A stretch of DNA of 64,000 bases from Pseudoalteromonas nigrifaciens. Its GTDB lineage: Bacteria > Pseudomonadota > Gammaproteobacteria > Enterobacterales > Alteromonadaceae. The position numbers and the translations under genes were made by a program. The first letter of the stretch is position 1; the number at the start of each line of letters is the position of its first letter. The stretch is taken from the NCBI RefSeq assembly GCF_002221505.1, contig NZ_CP011036.1:2418001-2482000 (forward strand). Direction: 5' to 3'. Shown here one piece after another: positions 10,601-20,112 of this stretch. Under the pieces are notes generated by a model. That model searched no databases. It was not told where the DNA came from and saw nothing but the letters and a program-made list of their open reading frames with translations.

Positions 10601-11093
10601 TATCACTAAAATGCTGTTTATAAAAACTAACAACCGATTCAATAACACTCGGATTATTTTTTAATAACGCTTTACCTAAATCACCGTCTTTTGCACCAGA
10701 GAGTATTATTAACCCGGCTTTAAGTTCTATTAGCCAATCACGATCAATCACCGGGCGATGAAATACATGCCCGCGCTGATATGCTTTAGATATTAATAAA
10801 GTGAGGTTTTTATAACCTTGATTGTCTTTTGCTAAAATAGTAATGCGGCTTGGCTCGTTTTCAAACTCAGGGCTGCGTAGCCAAAAGTCAGCACCCACTA
10901 TAGGTTTTATACCTGTGCTGTGGGCTGTTTCGTAAAAACGCACTAAGCCACATAAGTTCATTTGGTCGGTAATAGCAATTGCCGGCATTTGTAGTTCTTG
11001 TGCTTTGGCTACAATTGGCTTGGTTTTGGCAAGGCCATCAACCATCGAAAAATCAGAGTGAACTCTTAAGTGAACAAAATCTGGAGCTGCCAT
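7602..11093 (-). CDS. dnaE: DNA polymerase III subunit alpha
   Basis: 1163 aa, close to E. coli DnaE (1160). An N-terminal PHP domain begins [15 protein letters not shown]. The palm carries catalytic Asp401 and Asp403 in MPDFDVDF (residues 399-405). Then come the finger region, a helix-hairpin-helix region and a C-terminal OB fold ([24 protein letters not shown]). It is the replicative polymerase subunit that binds epsilon and the beta clamp. It lies 2 bp after rnhB, the conserved rnhB-dnaE-accA order. Confidence 0.98.
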   Translation of the reverse strand: MAAPDFVHLRVHSDFSMVDGLAKTKPIVAKAQELQMPAIAITDQMNLCGLVRFYETAHSTGIKPIVGADFWLRSPEFENEPSRITILAKDNQGYKNLTLLISKAYQRGHVFHRPVIDRDWLIELKAGLIILSGAKDGDLGKALLKNNPSVIESVVSFYKQHFSDNYYLELVRTNRPLEEDYLHMAVELAAKEQLPVVATNEVVFLKPENFEAHEIRVAIFDGYTLDDKRRPKRFSEEQYLKTPEQMAELFSDIPEALQNTVEIAKRCNVTVQLGTYFLPDYPTGSLKIEDFLVKVSQDGLEERLQFLFPDEQERKEKRVEYDERLDIELGVINEMGFPGYFLIVMEFIQWSKDNNIPVGPGRGSGAGSLVAYALKITDLDPLEFDLLFERFLNPERISMPDFDVDFCMDRRDEVIDHVSALYGRNAVSQIITFGTMAAKAVIRDVGRVLGHPYGFVDRISKMIPGDPGMTLAKAFDIEPRLQEAYDGDNEVKDLIDMCRILEGCTRNAGKHAGGVVISPTTITDFAALYCDDEGKFPVTQFDKNDVETAGLVKFDFLGLRTLTILQWALDMTNERLARTGKEPVDINTIPLDDKKSIDLLLRAETTAVFQLESRGMKDLVRRLKPDSFEDMIALVALFRPGPLQSGMVDNFIDRKLGREEISYPDAQYQHESLKPILEPTYGIILYQEQVMQIAQVLAGYTLGGADMLRRAMGKKKPEEMAKQRSTFEDGARNNGIDGELAIKIFDLVEKFAGYGFNKSHSAAYALVSYQTLWMKTHHPAEFMAAVMSADMDNTDKIVILVDECENMKLTLLPPDVNAGEFKFTVNLQGEIVYGIGAIKGVGEAPVDAILEARAKGGPFKDLFDFCARVDLKRLNKRVTEKLIYSGALDQLGPEKTQSGRATLLASLKSAMRAADQHNKAELLGQSDLFGLLATEPDEVEQAFIKATGLTDNEWLDGEKETLGLYLTGHPINQYRRELKYYTSGKLVDLQPTNRDVVSTAAGLVISARVLINKKGNRWALITLDDKSARIDVRLYSDEFEKYQDMLQVNNILVISGQVSFDNFSGGITMTAREINTIAQAREKRIKAIKMTLNMVQVEAGFFDKLQKVLEPYKMGTCPIKVYYQRPDALAQLTLGIEWCVTPSDDLIHKLSLMAAQDVELEFN

Positions 11094-11095
11094 GT

Positions 11096-11698
11096 TTACG
11101 CCTCACCCTTGGCTTGCGCTAATACACGTTGCACTGGTTTAAAGCTTTTACGATGCTCCTTTATTGCGCCATATTGCTCAAGTGCTGCAAAATGCGCTTT
11201 GGTTGGATAGCCTTTATGCCCTGCAAAACCATATTCTGGGTGGCGTTTATCTAGCTCTACCATTTCGTTGTCGCGCGCTACTTTAGCTAAAATAGAAGCG
11301 GCTGAAATTTCGGCTACTAAGCTGTCGCCTTTTACTATTGCTTGCGCTGGCATGGTTAACTTAGGTAGGCGGTTGCCATCTATAAATACAAATTCAGGTT
11401 GCGTGCTTAGCCCCTCTACTGCGCGAGTCATGGCAAGCATAGTGGCGTGCAGAATATTTAGTTCATCAATCTCTGTTGGGCTGCAACGACCATACGCGTA
11501 ACACAATGCTTTTTCTTGAATTTCAATGGCAAGCGCTTGGCGTTTTTTATCCGTTAATTTTTTTGAATCTGCTAAACCTGCAATAGGCTTTGAGGGATCT
11601 AAAATAACGGCAGCAGTAACTACGTCGCCAACAAGGGGGCCACGCCCTACTTCGTCAACACCGGCAATAAGGGCTACATTGGGTCGTTCAATTTGCAT
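11096..11698 (-). CDS. rnhB: ribonuclease HII
   Basis: 200 aa. The N-terminal motif [16 protein letters not shown] contains the catalytic Asp15-Glu16 pair. Further conserved blocks are [17 protein letters not shown] and [16 protein letters not shown]. It removes ribonucleotides from RNA-DNA hybrids and misincorporated ribonucleotides. The start overlaps the end of lpxB by 11 bp, indicating coupling in the lpxB-rnhB-dnaE operon. Confidence 0.96.
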   Translation of the reverse strand: MQIERPNVALIAGVDEVGRGPLVGDVVTAAVILDPSKPIAGLADSKKLTDKKRQALAIEIQEKALCYAYGRCSPTEIDELNILHATMLAMTRAVEGLSTQPEFVFIDGNRLPKLTMPAQAIVKGDSLVAEISAASILAKVARDNEMVELDKRHPEYGFAGHKGYPTKAHFAALEQYGAIKEHRKSFKPVQRVLAQAKGEA

Positions 11699-12845
11699 TT
11701 ATTAACTCCGCTACAGCATTGGCTGCTTGTTCGCTGGCATTTAACCTAATTTTTTTGTGGATCGCTAAAAAGCGTGCTTTTAATGCTTGGTTATCGGTAT
11801 TTAGCATAGGCGTAAGTGCTTGCGTTAAATTAGCTATATTGCACTCACTTTGCAAAAACTCGGGTACGAGTTCTTCATCGGCCAATAAATTCGGCAATGA
11901 AAAATACTTTATATTAAAGGTAAATAAGGTTTTAAAAATCCAATAGCTCAGTGGTTTAATTTTATAACCCACTACCATGGGCTTTTTATACAGCATGCCC
12001 TCAAGCGTGGCAGTACCCGATGCTAATAAAATAGCATCGGCTGCTTGCATAGCTTGTTTTGATTGCCCATCCAGCAAACTAATTTTAAGCGTTGGCGCAG
12101 TAGCATTTAAAATTTCAGTAAACTGCGCTTTGCGTTTGGCGTTAACCAATGGCACCACAATTTTAAGTGCTGGGTTTTGCGCTTGTAACTGCACGGCTGT
12201 TTTAATATAGGTTTCGCTTAATAAGCCTACTTCTGAGCCGCGACTACCAGGTAGCAGGGCAAGTACTTTATCATCAGGGCTTAAACCTAGCTCTTTGCGG
12301 GCTTTGCTGTCGTCGTGCTCAAGCGCTATATCGTCTGCTAATGTGTGCCCTACAAATGTACAAGGTACTTGGTGCTTGTCGTAAAATTCTTTTTCAAACG
12401 GTAATAATGCAAGCACTAAGTTAGTAGCAGCACTTATGGTATGAATGCGTTTTTCTCGCCATGCCCAAACCGAGGGGCTTACGTATTGTACTGTTTTAAT
12501 TCCGGCGTCTTTAAGGGGTTTTTCTACGCGCAAGTTAAAATCGGGCGCATCTATGCCAATAAATACATCAGGTGGGTTATCAATAAAATGTTGCACCAGT
12601 TGTTTACGTATTTTAAGCAAGCGCGGTAGGCGCCCTAATACTTCAACCAACCCCATTACCGACAACTCATCCATGTCGTAAAGCGTGTTACAGCCTTGCG
12701 CCTGCATTTTAGGGCCCGCTATACCTTCAAAAATCGCATCGGGAAAATGCTTTTTAAGTGCTTTAATTAAGCCTTCACCTAAAATATCGCCCGACAGTTC
12801 ACCTGCCACAATACCAATTCGTAGTTGTTTTTGATCTTTATTCAT
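11688..12845 (-). CDS. lpxB: lipid-A-disaccharide synthase
   Basis: 385 aa. It contains [26 protein letters not shown] at the N-terminus and the GT19 family blocks [24 protein letters not shown] and [22 protein letters not shown]. The enzyme condenses UDP-2,3-diacylglucosamine with lipid X to make the lipid A disaccharide at the inner membrane. It normally follows lpxA directly. Here the cyd operon and an RlpA-like gene lie between them, so lpxB probably has its own promoter in 12846-13179. Confidence 0.97.
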   Translation of the reverse strand: MNKDQKQLRIGIVAGELSGDILGEGLIKALKKHFPDAIFEGIAGPKMQAQGCNTLYDMDELSVMGLVEVLGRLPRLLKIRKQLVQHFIDNPPDVFIGIDAPDFNLRVEKPLKDAGIKTVQYVSPSVWAWREKRIHTISAATNLVLALLPFEKEFYDKHQVPCTFVGHTLADDIALEHDDSKARKELGLSPDDKVLALLPGSRGSEVGLLSETYIKTAVQLQAQNPALKIVVPLVNAKRKAQFTEILNATAPTLKISLLDGQSKQAMQAADAILLASGTATLEGMLYKKPMVVGYKIKPLSYWIFKTLFTFNIKYFSLPNLLADEELVPEFLQSECNIANLTQALTPMLNTDNQALKARFLAIHKKIRLNASEQAANAVAELINAN

Positions 12846-13053
12846 TTGATTTTTTCACACGTAAACTAGGGCCTGTTTGCCTTTATGGGTTAACAGGCTC
12901 TGGGCGTTAATTGAAACTAGTTTACCGCGTTTTCGTATTGGATTAAATGCTTAAAACTAAGTGCTTAAATTTGCTAAAAATAGCCCAGGTACTGTATGCT
13001 TTTGATACTGATTAAGCACTAACCGCTTATATTGCGTTTTGCTAATATAAATG

Positions 13054-13082
13054 TTGACTTCAAATGGTCAAAAGTAAATACT
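13054..13082 (+). promoter_or_regulatory. candidate cydA promoter
   Basis: TTGACT at 13054-13059 is a near-consensus -35. AATACT at 13077-13082, after a 17-bp spacer, is a 4/6 match to -10. The -35 is also the left arm of a TTGAC-N8-GTCAA dyad (13054-13071). Start of transcription would fall near 13090, right at the palindrome. Inference only. Confidence 0.4.
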
Positions 13083-13090
13083 AATGTAAC

Positions 13091-13108
13091 TTTCAGTAAT
13101 TACTGAAA
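13091..13108 (+). promoter_or_regulatory. perfect 18-bp palindrome upstream of cydA (candidate operator)
   Basis: TTTCAGTAATTACTGAAA is its own reverse complement over all 18 bases and lies 71 bp before the cydA start codon. A site of this size and perfect symmetry, close to the predicted transcription start, looks like an operator for a homodimeric repressor. I cannot match it to FNR (TTGAT-N4-ATCAA), ArcA, NsrR or Fur consensus sequences. Confidence 0.55.
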
Positions 13109-13179
13109 CCTTATAAAATCAACGCACCCGTCAAATTATTGCTTTGTGCTGTAACTACATCACATATTAGGAGCTAAAC

Positions 13180-14763
13180 ATGATAGATGAAACCTTTGTG
13201 GATCTATCGCGATTGCAGTTCGCTGTTACCGCCCTCTTTCACTTCTTATTTGTACCTTTAACCATAGGTATGACTTGGATCTTAGTTATTATGGAATCGG
13301 TTTACGTTATGACCGGCCGTGAAATTTATCGCGATATGACTAAGTTTTGGGGAAAATTGTTTGGTATTAACTTTGCAATTGGTGTGGCTACGGGTCTTAC
13401 CATGGAGTTTGAGTTTGGTACCAACTGGTCTTATTACTCCCATTACGTAGGTGATGTTTTTGGGGCTCCCCTTGCTATTGAAGGGTTAATGGCATTCTTT
13501 TTAGAATCAACTTTTGTGGGTATGTTCTTTTTAGGTTGGGACCGGCTCTCTAAACGCCAGCACTTAGGTGCTACCTTTTTAATGGCAATTGGTACTAACA
13601 TGTCGGCGTTATGGATTTTAATTGCCAACGGCTGGATGCAAAACCCAGTAGGTGCCGAGTTTAATTACCAAACCATGCGCATGGAAATGACCAGCTTTGC
13701 AGAGCTGGTATTTAACCCTGTAGCACAGGTTAAATTTATTCATACCGTATCTGCAGGTTATGTTGCTGCATCTATGTTTGTGCTCGGTATTAGTGGTTAT
13801 TATATTTTAAAAGGACGCGACTTAGCCTTTGCTAAACGCTCGTTTTCAGTCGCCTCTGGCTTTGGTTTAGCCTCTATTTTTTGTGTTATTTTGCTCGGCG
13901 ATGAATCGGGTTATGAAGTAGGCGAAGTGCAAAAAGTAAAACTGGCCACCATTGAAGCAGAATGGCATACCGAAGAAGCCCCAGCAGCGTTTACACTTAT
14001 AGGTTTCCCAGATTCAGAAAAGCAGGTAACTCACGGCGCTGTAAAAATCCCGTATGCATTAGGGCTTATTGCAACGCGCTCGCTCGATGAGCAAGTGACC
14101 GGTATTAACGATCTAGAAAAACAACACGAAGTGCGAATTCGTAACGGTATGATTGCGTACGAATACCTAGTAAAACTGCGCGCTGGTGATGACACGCCTG
14201 AAAACGTCGCTAAATTTAACACCCTAAAAGACGATTTAGGCTACGGCCTATTACTGAAGCGTTATACATCTGATGTAGTAGATGCCACAGAAGAGCAAAT
14301 TCAAAAAGCAGTTAAAGACTCTTTTCCTAAAGTGGGCCCAATGTTTTGGTCTTTTCGTATTATGGTTGGCTGTGGCGTATTAATGCTGGGTGTGTTTATT
14401 CTTGCTTTTTACTATAACGCGCAGCGAGTTATTGAGCAAAAACGTTGGCTATTATGGGCTACTGTTTTAAGTATTCCACTGCCGTGGATAGCCATTGAAT
14501 TTGGTTGGATTGTGGCTGAATATGGTCGCCAGCCTTGGGCTATTTCTGAAATATTACCAACCTTTTTAGCAACTTCTACGCTAACGGTAAACGATATTTT
14601 AATTAGCTTAACTGGGTTTATTGTATTTTATACCGGCTTAGCCATTGTTGAAGGTTGGTTAATGCTACGCTTTATTAAGCAAGGCCCAAGCTCACTACAT
14701 ACCGGTAAGTATCACTTTGAACTACCTAATAACACCACTGAAGGTAGAGGAGAGCAATCATGA
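13180..14763 (+). CDS. cydA: cytochrome bd ubiquinol oxidase subunit I
   Basis: 527 aa (E. coli CydA 522). Haem ligands are visible as His21 (TALFHFLF), His188 (FIHTVSAGYV) and Met395 (FRIMVG). The Q-loop region and the GWIVAEYGRQPW motif are present. With CydB and CydX it forms the high-affinity quinol oxidase of the inner membrane, reducing O2 to water under low oxygen or stress. An AGGAG Shine-Dalgarno sequence precedes the ATG. The end overlaps cydB by 4 bp (ATGA). Confidence 0.98.
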   Translation: MIDETFVDLSRLQFAVTALFHFLFVPLTIGMTWILVIMESVYVMTGREIYRDMTKFWGKLFGINFAIGVATGLTMEFEFGTNWSYYSHYVGDVFGAPLAIEGLMAFFLESTFVGMFFLGWDRLSKRQHLGATFLMAIGTNMSALWILIANGWMQNPVGAEFNYQTMRMEMTSFAELVFNPVAQVKFIHTVSAGYVAASMFVLGISGYYILKGRDLAFAKRSFSVASGFGLASIFCVILLGDESGYEVGEVQKVKLATIEAEWHTEEAPAAFTLIGFPDSEKQVTHGAVKIPYALGLIATRSLDEQVTGINDLEKQHEVRIRNGMIAYEYLVKLRAGDDTPENVAKFNTLKDDLGYGLLLKRYTSDVVDATEEQIQKAVKDSFPKVGPMFWSFRIMVGCGVLMLGVFILAFYYNAQRVIEQKRWLLWATVLSIPLPWIAIEFGWIVAEYGRQPWAISEILPTFLATSTLTVNDILISLTGFIVFYTGLAIVEGWLMLRFIKQGPSSLHTGKYHFELPNNTTEGRGEQS

Positions 14764-15899
14764 TTTTTGATTATGAAACATTAAAAATGCTGTGGTGGTT
14801 GATCATAGGCATACTGCTAATTGGCTTTGCAATTACCGACGGCATGGATATGGGCGTTGCTATGCTGCTGCGCCTAGTGGGTAAAACTGATTCAGAGCGC
14901 CGCACCGTTATTAATACTATTGGCCCGCATTGGGATGGCAACCAAGTATGGTTTATTACCGCCGGTGGTGCACTATTTGCCGCGTGGCCTATGGTATATG
15001 CAGCGGCTTTTTCAGGCTTTTATTTTGCTATGATGCTAGTGTTATTTGCACTATTTTTTAGACCATTGGGCTTTGACTATCGTAGCAAAGTAGACTCTAA
15101 ACGCTGGCGCAATAACTGGGACTGGGGCTTATTTGCTGGCAGTGCCATTCCTGCATTAGTATTTGGTGTGGCCTTTGGTAACCTATTTTTAGGTGTGCCT
15201 TTTAGCATTGATAATTTTTTACGAGTAAGTTACCAAGGTTCGTTCTTTGCACTACTTAACCCATTTGCACTGTTAGTAGGTGTAATTAGTATTACTATGC
15301 TAATAGCCCATGCAGGTATGTGGCTACAACTACGTACTGCTAGCTTAGTTGCAGAGCGCTCAGGGCAATATGGTCGTTATGCACTTATTCTATTTATTGT
15401 GCTATTTGCAGCAGCTGGTTTTTGGGTTGCTAATTTAACGGGTTATCAAATTGTATCTATGCCGGATACACAAAGCCATGCCGACCCACTGGCAAAAGTA
15501 GTTACAACTGCGCAAGGGGCTTGGCTAACTAATTACAGTGAGCGCCCTTGGACTATGACCTTCCCTATTTTAGCGTTTGCAATGGCACTCAGTGCATTGT
15601 TGTTCTCTAAATTAAATAAACCCGCATTAGGGCTTGCTTCAACTAGCTTAATGTTAATAGGCATTATTATGACGGCAGGCGTATCACTGTTCCCCTTTAT
15701 TATGCCATCGAGTAATAACCCAAATATTAGTTTAACTATTTGGGATGCGGTGTCGAGCCATATGACGCTTAACGTTATGTTTGTTGCCGTAGTTATTTTT
15801 GTGCCAATTATTTTATCTTACACCATCTGGTGTTACGTAAAAATGTGGCGCCGCGTTACGGTAGAAGAAATAGAAAACAACCCTCACGGTAGCTACTAA
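14760..15899 (+). CDS. cydB: cytochrome bd ubiquinol oxidase subunit II
   Basis: 379 aa (the E. coli length). It contains ITDGMDMGVAMLLRLVGKTDSERRTVINTIGPHWDGNQVWFITAGGALFAAWP, split by conserved helices, the signature N-terminal region of CydB. It is an integral membrane partner of CydA with no haem ligand of its own. Its start overlaps the cydA stop and it is followed 12 bp later by cydX. Confidence 0.97.
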   Translation: MIFDYETLKMLWWLIIGILLIGFAITDGMDMGVAMLLRLVGKTDSERRTVINTIGPHWDGNQVWFITAGGALFAAWPMVYAAAFSGFYFAMMLVLFALFFRPLGFDYRSKVDSKRWRNNWDWGLFAGSAIPALVFGVAFGNLFLGVPFSIDNFLRVSYQGSFFALLNPFALLVGVISITMLIAHAGMWLQLRTASLVAERSGQYGRYALILFIVLFAAAGFWVANLTGYQIVSMPDTQSHADPLAKVVTTAQGAWLTNYSERPWTMTFPILAFAMALSALLFSKLNKPALGLASTSLMLIGIIMTAGVSLFPFIMPSSNNPNISLTIWDAVSSHMTLNVMFVAVVIFVPIILSYTIWCYVKMWRRVTVEEIENNPHGSY

Positions 15900-15911
15900 G
15901 GAGACTAAACT

Positions 15912-16076
15912 ATGTGGTATTTCGCTTGGATTTTAGGTGTACTTTTAGCCTGTACCTTAGGTGTAATAAATGTAATGTGGTATGAGTTTCAGCAAAATAA
16001 AGACAGTATTGCTGATGACGAGCAAGTAATGCATGATTTATTAAAAGAGACTAACACAACTAAAAATGACGACTAA
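15912..16076 (+). CDS. cydX: cytochrome bd small subunit CydX
   Basis: 54 aa, starting MWYFAWILGVLLACTLGVIN, almost identical to the CydX helix consensus (MWYFAWILG). A polar tail of about 30 residues ends in KNDD. A GGAGA ribosome site lies before the ATG at 15912. The protein is a single-helix subunit that stabilises the CydAB haem site. The tail is longer than in E. coli CydX (37 aa). Its last 11 bp overlap cydD, so translation is coupled. Confidence 0.93.
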   Translation: MWYFAWILGVLLACTLGVINVMWYEFQQNKDSIADDEQVMHDLLKETNTTKNDD

Positions 16077-17841
16077 CACCCGCCCTGATCGCGCGCAACA
16101 GCAGTCTTTGCGCGCTTTTTTAAAGCGTCAAAGTAAACCCGCTGCAATGCTATTAAAGCTAAGCATTGCACTGGGTACTGTTAACGCATTACTCATGATT
16201 GCAGGTGCTTATTTACTTGCTCAAGCTATTCATAATGTAATTTTTGAACAGTATAGTTTGGCTGAAATCACCTACTTATTATGGCCTTTGGCCGGTATTA
16301 TTTTACTGCGCGCGGTATTTTTAACACTAAGTGAACGCTTTAGCGCTTATGCTGCACTTAAAATAAAGTCGGCAATGCGCCAAACCCTACTTAATAAGCT
16401 TAGCCTGCTTGGGCCAAGCTATGTAGAGCAACATGGCCAAGGTGCTACCCTCAATACATTGCACAATGGTGTAGAAGCGCTACACGATTATTATGCTAAG
16501 TACCTACCTGGCGTTGCCTACAGTGCGCTTATTCCGCTGGCTATATTAATCGTTATTTTTCCGACAGATTACAAAGCTGGGCTAATATTTTTATTAACTG
16601 CGCCGCTTATTCCTTTTTTTATGATTTTAGTGGGCTCAAAAGCCGAAGCGCTTAATCAACAACGTTGGCAACAACTGGCGGTATTAGGAAATTACTTTTT
16701 TGATCGCGTACAAGGGCTTACCCAACTTAAACTATTTAACGCCACTCGCTTAGAGCTAAAACAAATTGCTAAAATATCTGATGACTTTAGACACGCAACA
16801 CTTAGCGTATTAAAAATTGCTTTTTTATCATCATTTGCATTGGAATTTTTGGCAACCATTAGTGTGGCATTAGTAGCGGTTATTATTGGTTTTAGATTGT
16901 TTTTTGGCACACTTGATTTTGCCACTGGTTTTGTGGTTTTACTGTTAGCGCCTGAATTTTATTTGCCGCTGCGTCAATTAGGCAGCCACTATCATGCGCG
17001 CTTGCAAGGTATAAGTGCCGCCGCCGACATGCTAATTATTTTCAATGCCCCATTGCCTGAGCAACAAAGTGAACACACTACTGACAACATTAGCGCCACT
17101 ATAAGCTCAATTACTGTTAATAACCTTAGCTTTACCTACCCAAATAGTGATGAAGGGATAAAAAATATAAACTTATCTCTCCCCAATAAAGGGTTAATTG
17201 CCGTTGTTGGTGCCAGTGGCTCTGGTAAAAGTACCCTATTTGATTGCTTATTAGGGTTTCACCCTGAGGTAATTAAGCATATAAGTATTAATAAGCAAAT
17301 TTTAAGTACTGCACATATTGGGCAATTACAAAATCGCATTGCGTGGATACCGCAATCAGCCACGTTATTTTACGACACTATTGCTGCCAATATTAAATTA
17401 GCTAAGCCTAATGCAACACTACAAGAGCTTGAACATGCAGCAAAGCAAGCAGGTGCTTTGGATTTTATAAAGGCACTGCCTGATGGTTTTAATACTTTAA
17501 TTGGCGAGCAAGGTGAGGGGCTTTCTGGTGGTCAAAAGCAACGCATTGCCCTTGCCCGTGCTTTTATAAAACAAGCACCTATATTGGTACTTGACGAGCC
17601 TACCGCGCACCTTGATAGCGAAACAGAGCAAGTTATTCAACATGCTATAGCTGATTATGCAAAACATAATTTAGTGCTGGTTATTGCGCACCGGCTCAAT
17701 ACGGTCAAAAATGCTGAGCAACTTATTGTAATGCACAATGGCAAAATAGCTCAGCAAGGTTGCTTTAATAGCTTAGCGGCTGAAGCTGGTGAATTTGCCA
17801 CTTTACTGCAAACAGCCCAGCAAGGAGCAGTTAATGCATAA
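16066..17841 (+). CDS. cydD: cysteine/glutathione ABC exporter, permease/ATPase CydD
   Basis: 591 aa half-transporter. An N-terminal six-helix ABC exporter domain (about 25-310) is followed by an ATPase domain with Walker A GASGSGKST, signature LSGGQKQRIALARA and Walker [13 protein letters not shown]. CydDC exports thiols to the periplasm and is required to assemble cytochrome bd. The place directly after cydX and the order D then C match that role. It overlaps cydX by 11 bp. Confidence 0.95.
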   Translation: MTTNTRPDRAQQQSLRAFLKRQSKPAAMLLKLSIALGTVNALLMIAGAYLLAQAIHNVIFEQYSLAEITYLLWPLAGIILLRAVFLTLSERFSAYAALKIKSAMRQTLLNKLSLLGPSYVEQHGQGATLNTLHNGVEALHDYYAKYLPGVAYSALIPLAILIVIFPTDYKAGLIFLLTAPLIPFFMILVGSKAEALNQQRWQQLAVLGNYFFDRVQGLTQLKLFNATRLELKQIAKISDDFRHATLSVLKIAFLSSFALEFLATISVALVAVIIGFRLFFGTLDFATGFVVLLLAPEFYLPLRQLGSHYHARLQGISAAADMLIIFNAPLPEQQSEHTTDNISATISSITVNNLSFTYPNSDEGIKNINLSLPNKGLIAVVGASGSGKSTLFDCLLGFHPEVIKHISINKQILSTAHIGQLQNRIAWIPQSATLFYDTIAANIKLAKPNATLQELEHAAKQAGALDFIKALPDGFNTLIGEQGEGLSGGQKQRIALARAFIKQAPILVLDEPTAHLDSETEQVIQHAIADYAKHNLVLVIAHRLNTVKNAEQLIVMHNGKIAQQGCFNSLAAEAGEFATLLQTAQQGAVNA

Positions 17842-19573
17842 CTTTATTCGTTTACTAAAACTGTGCCGGCCTCACTACAAAGCCATGTTGTTGGGTACCT
17901 TTTTAGCCACTATTACAGTACTTGCTAATGTGGGGTTACTGGCTATATCGGGCTGGTTTTTAGCCTCAATGGCAGCAGCCGGTCTTGCCGGTACACAAAT
18001 GAATTACTTTACTCCTGCGGGTACTATTCGCTTTTTAGCGATTGTACGCACCGCATCACGGTATGGAGAACGCTTAGTAACTCACAATGCTACGTTTTTA
18101 ATGCTAAGTGAAATTCGCGTTAGTGTGTTCTCTACCCTCAGTAAACTCAATAATGTTGACTTAGCAATGAGCCGCAGCGCCGATTTAGTTAATCGGCTAC
18201 AAAACGATGTAGACGCGCTAGATAAGTTTTACTTAAACGTATTATTACCTATGTTAGTTGCGCTATTAAGTGTACCTATTATTATGCTGTTTATGTCGGC
18301 ATACAACGCCGATGTCGCACTTATTTGTTTTACCGGCATTGTCCTAATTGGTATCGTTTTACCCGCTTTTCTTAGCGCTAAATTAAATAAAAACAGCCAC
18401 AAAGAAACACAGCTAAGTGCACAGCTGCGCTCTGAGCTTTCCGATACTTTAACGGGCCTTAGAGAACTGAGTATTTATCAAGCTCGGAAGCAGCAAATTG
18501 CTAAGTGCGATGATTTAAGCGAGCAGTATAATCAGCAACTGTTTATTCGCCACAAGGCGCTGGCTAATACCGATGGTTTAAGTTTATTAGTTGTACAACT
18601 GGCCATGATCGCAAGTATTGTGACCATAGCGCCCCTGGTTTACAGTAATGCCATGGTTAATGTTGAGCTGGCAATGCTAAGCCTATTTGTGCTCGCCAGC
18701 TTTGAGAGTGTGTTACTCCTGCCAAATGCGTTTATTGAATTACCAAATGTGTTAAAAGCAGCTGAACGTTTATTTACGCTTGAAGATAAAGCCGTAAATG
18801 CTAATACGCAATATGATGCCGCTATAAATAATAATTTGGCTTTGCAAAATCCCTCACTAACACTTAAGAACATTAGTTATTGTTACGATAAACACCCAGC
18901 ATTAAATGACGTGAGTTTTGAGCTAAAGCCGCAGCAAAAAGTGGCCATTGTTGGTAGAAGCGGCAGCGGTAAAACCACCTTAGTTAACTTACTCACCGGT
19001 TTATGGCCACTGCAACAAGGCAATATTACCTTGAGTGAGCAAGGCAACTGCGTTGATTTGCATTTATTAAGTAATGATAACCGAGCAAGGTTAATTAATA
19101 TTTTGGCTCAACAGCATCATATTTTTGATGGCACTTTAAAAGAAAACCTATGCTATGCAGCGCCTAATGCAACTAAAGCGCAAATGCTAGATGCACTAGC
19201 GCATGCACAACTTAGCCCGTGGTTTACTGAGTTAAAATCGGGGTTAGATACTCGCTTAGGTACCGGTGGGCGTAATGTGTCACAAGGTCAGTCGAGGCGG
19301 ATTGCGATTGCGCAGGCTTTATTGCAAAACCCCGCTATTTTAGTGCTTGATGAGCCAACAGAAGGGCTAGATAATCAATCTAAACAAAGTGTAATGCATG
19401 CCATTATGCAAGTTATGAGTAACGCCAGTGTACTTACTATTACCCATGATCCAGCCCTGCTTGAGCATATGGATAATATTATTTGGTTAGAGGATGGGCG
19501 CGTAATAGCACAAGGCACCCATCAGCAATTACTTAGCGATCCTGCTTACACGTCACTTACTATCCGTTTTTAA
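17834..19573 (+). CDS. cydC: cysteine/glutathione ABC exporter, permease/ATPase CydC
   Basis: 579 aa from the ATG at 17834, which has AAGGAG eight bases upstream and overlaps cydD by 8 bp. A start 45 bp further upstream is possible but has no ribosome site. N-terminal membrane domain with [17 protein letters not shown]. The ATPase domain has Walker [10 protein letters not shown], signature [14 protein letters not shown] (CydC-type, not LSGGQ) and Walker [13 protein letters not shown]. It forms the heterodimer with CydD. The gene is convergent with rlpA and overlaps it by 4 bp. Confidence 0.95.
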   Translation: MHNFIRLLKLCRPHYKAMLLGTFLATITVLANVGLLAISGWFLASMAAAGLAGTQMNYFTPAGTIRFLAIVRTASRYGERLVTHNATFLMLSEIRVSVFSTLSKLNNVDLAMSRSADLVNRLQNDVDALDKFYLNVLLPMLVALLSVPIIMLFMSAYNADVALICFTGIVLIGIVLPAFLSAKLNKNSHKETQLSAQLRSELSDTLTGLRELSIYQARKQQIAKCDDLSEQYNQQLFIRHKALANTDGLSLLVVQLAMIASIVTIAPLVYSNAMVNVELAMLSLFVLASFESVLLLPNAFIELPNVLKAAERLFTLEDKAVNANTQYDAAINNNLALQNPSLTLKNISYCYDKHPALNDVSFELKPQQKVAIVGRSGSGKTTLVNLLTGLWPLQQGNITLSEQGNCVDLHLLSNDNRARLINILAQQHHIFDGTLKENLCYAAPNATKAQMLDALAHAQLSPWFTELKSGLDTRLGTGGRNVSQGQSRRIAIAQALLQNPAILVLDEPTEGLDNQSKQSVMHAIMQVMSNASVLTITHDPALLEHMDNIIWLEDGRVIAQGTHQQLLSDPAYTSLTIRF

Positions 19574-19959
19574 TTCGCTTTATCTATTACGGTAACTTGC
19601 ACATCAATAACGCCGACTTTAGGGTCGGCTATCTTTTTAAACATACTGCTCGATAAATCTATAATACGCCCGCGTATATAAGGACCTCGGTCGTTAATTC
19701 TCACTATTACCGACTTATTATTTGCTAGGTTTGTTACTTTCACTTTAGTACCAAAGGCCAGCTTAAGATGCGCTGCCGTTGCTGCTTGCTGATCAAAGCG
19801 TTCGCCATTTGCGGTGGTTCTTCCTTGGTATTTATCGGCATAAAATGATGCTTTGCCAAGCTGTGTCAGCTCCCCTGAGCTTGATTTTACAAGTGGTTGA
19901 CTACTACAACCTGCAAGGATAATAGCAATAAAAGTAACAGTGAGTTTTTTAAGTATCAT
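19570..19959 (-). CDS. RlpA-like septal ring lytic transglycosylase family lipoprotein
   Basis: 129 aa. The lipoprotein signal ends in the lipobox ILAGC with Cys18. The rest is a double-psi beta-barrel domain: [56 protein letters not shown]. RlpA proteins of this type act on or bind peptidoglycan at the septum. No SPOR domain is present, so this is a short form with possibly different localisation. Stop codons of this gene and cydC overlap tail to tail. Confidence 0.88.
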   Translation of the reverse strand: MILKKLTVTFIAIILAGCSSQPLVKSSSGELTQLGKASFYADKYQGRTTANGERFDQQAATAAHLKLAFGTKVKVTNLANNKSVIVRINDRGPYIRGRIIDLSSSMFKKIADPKVGVIDVQVTVIDKAN

Positions 19960-20058
19960 TTAATAGCTGATGTAATTGATATAATTAGCAACTAGCCTAC
20001 AGCTACTTGCCTGAGCTGATCCTGAATTACTCACTAATAATTATAAATAATAAGCAAT

Positions 20059-20094
20059 AAAAAACCACCATCGATTACTCTTAGGTGGTTTTTT
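20059..20094 (-). terminator. intrinsic terminator after lpxA
   Basis: AAAAAACCACC / GGTGGTTTTTT inverted repeat with a 14-nt loop. On the minus strand it ends in a T tract 19 bp after the lpxA stop. It would end the rpsB-to-lpxA transcript before the cyd region, confirming that lpxB is no longer co-transcribed. Confidence 0.85.
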
Positions 20095-20112
20095 ATATAA
20101 GCTAAAAGGCGT

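Larger units (their letters stand above)
12846..13179. other. divergent intergenic region between lpxB and cydA
   Basis: 334 bp with no open reading frame I can support. It must hold the lpxB promoter (minus) and the cyd promoter (plus). The cyd-proximal half contains a TTGAC/GTCAA dyad at 13054-13071 and a perfect 18-bp palindrome at 13091-13108; both are listed separately. An AT-rich stretch at 12900-13050 has no feature I can assign. Confidence 0.6.

Noticed and set aside
13054..13071. FNR box upstream of cydA
   Set aside because: The half sites are TTGAC/GTCAA with an 8-bp spacer; FNR needs TTGAT-N4-ATCAA.
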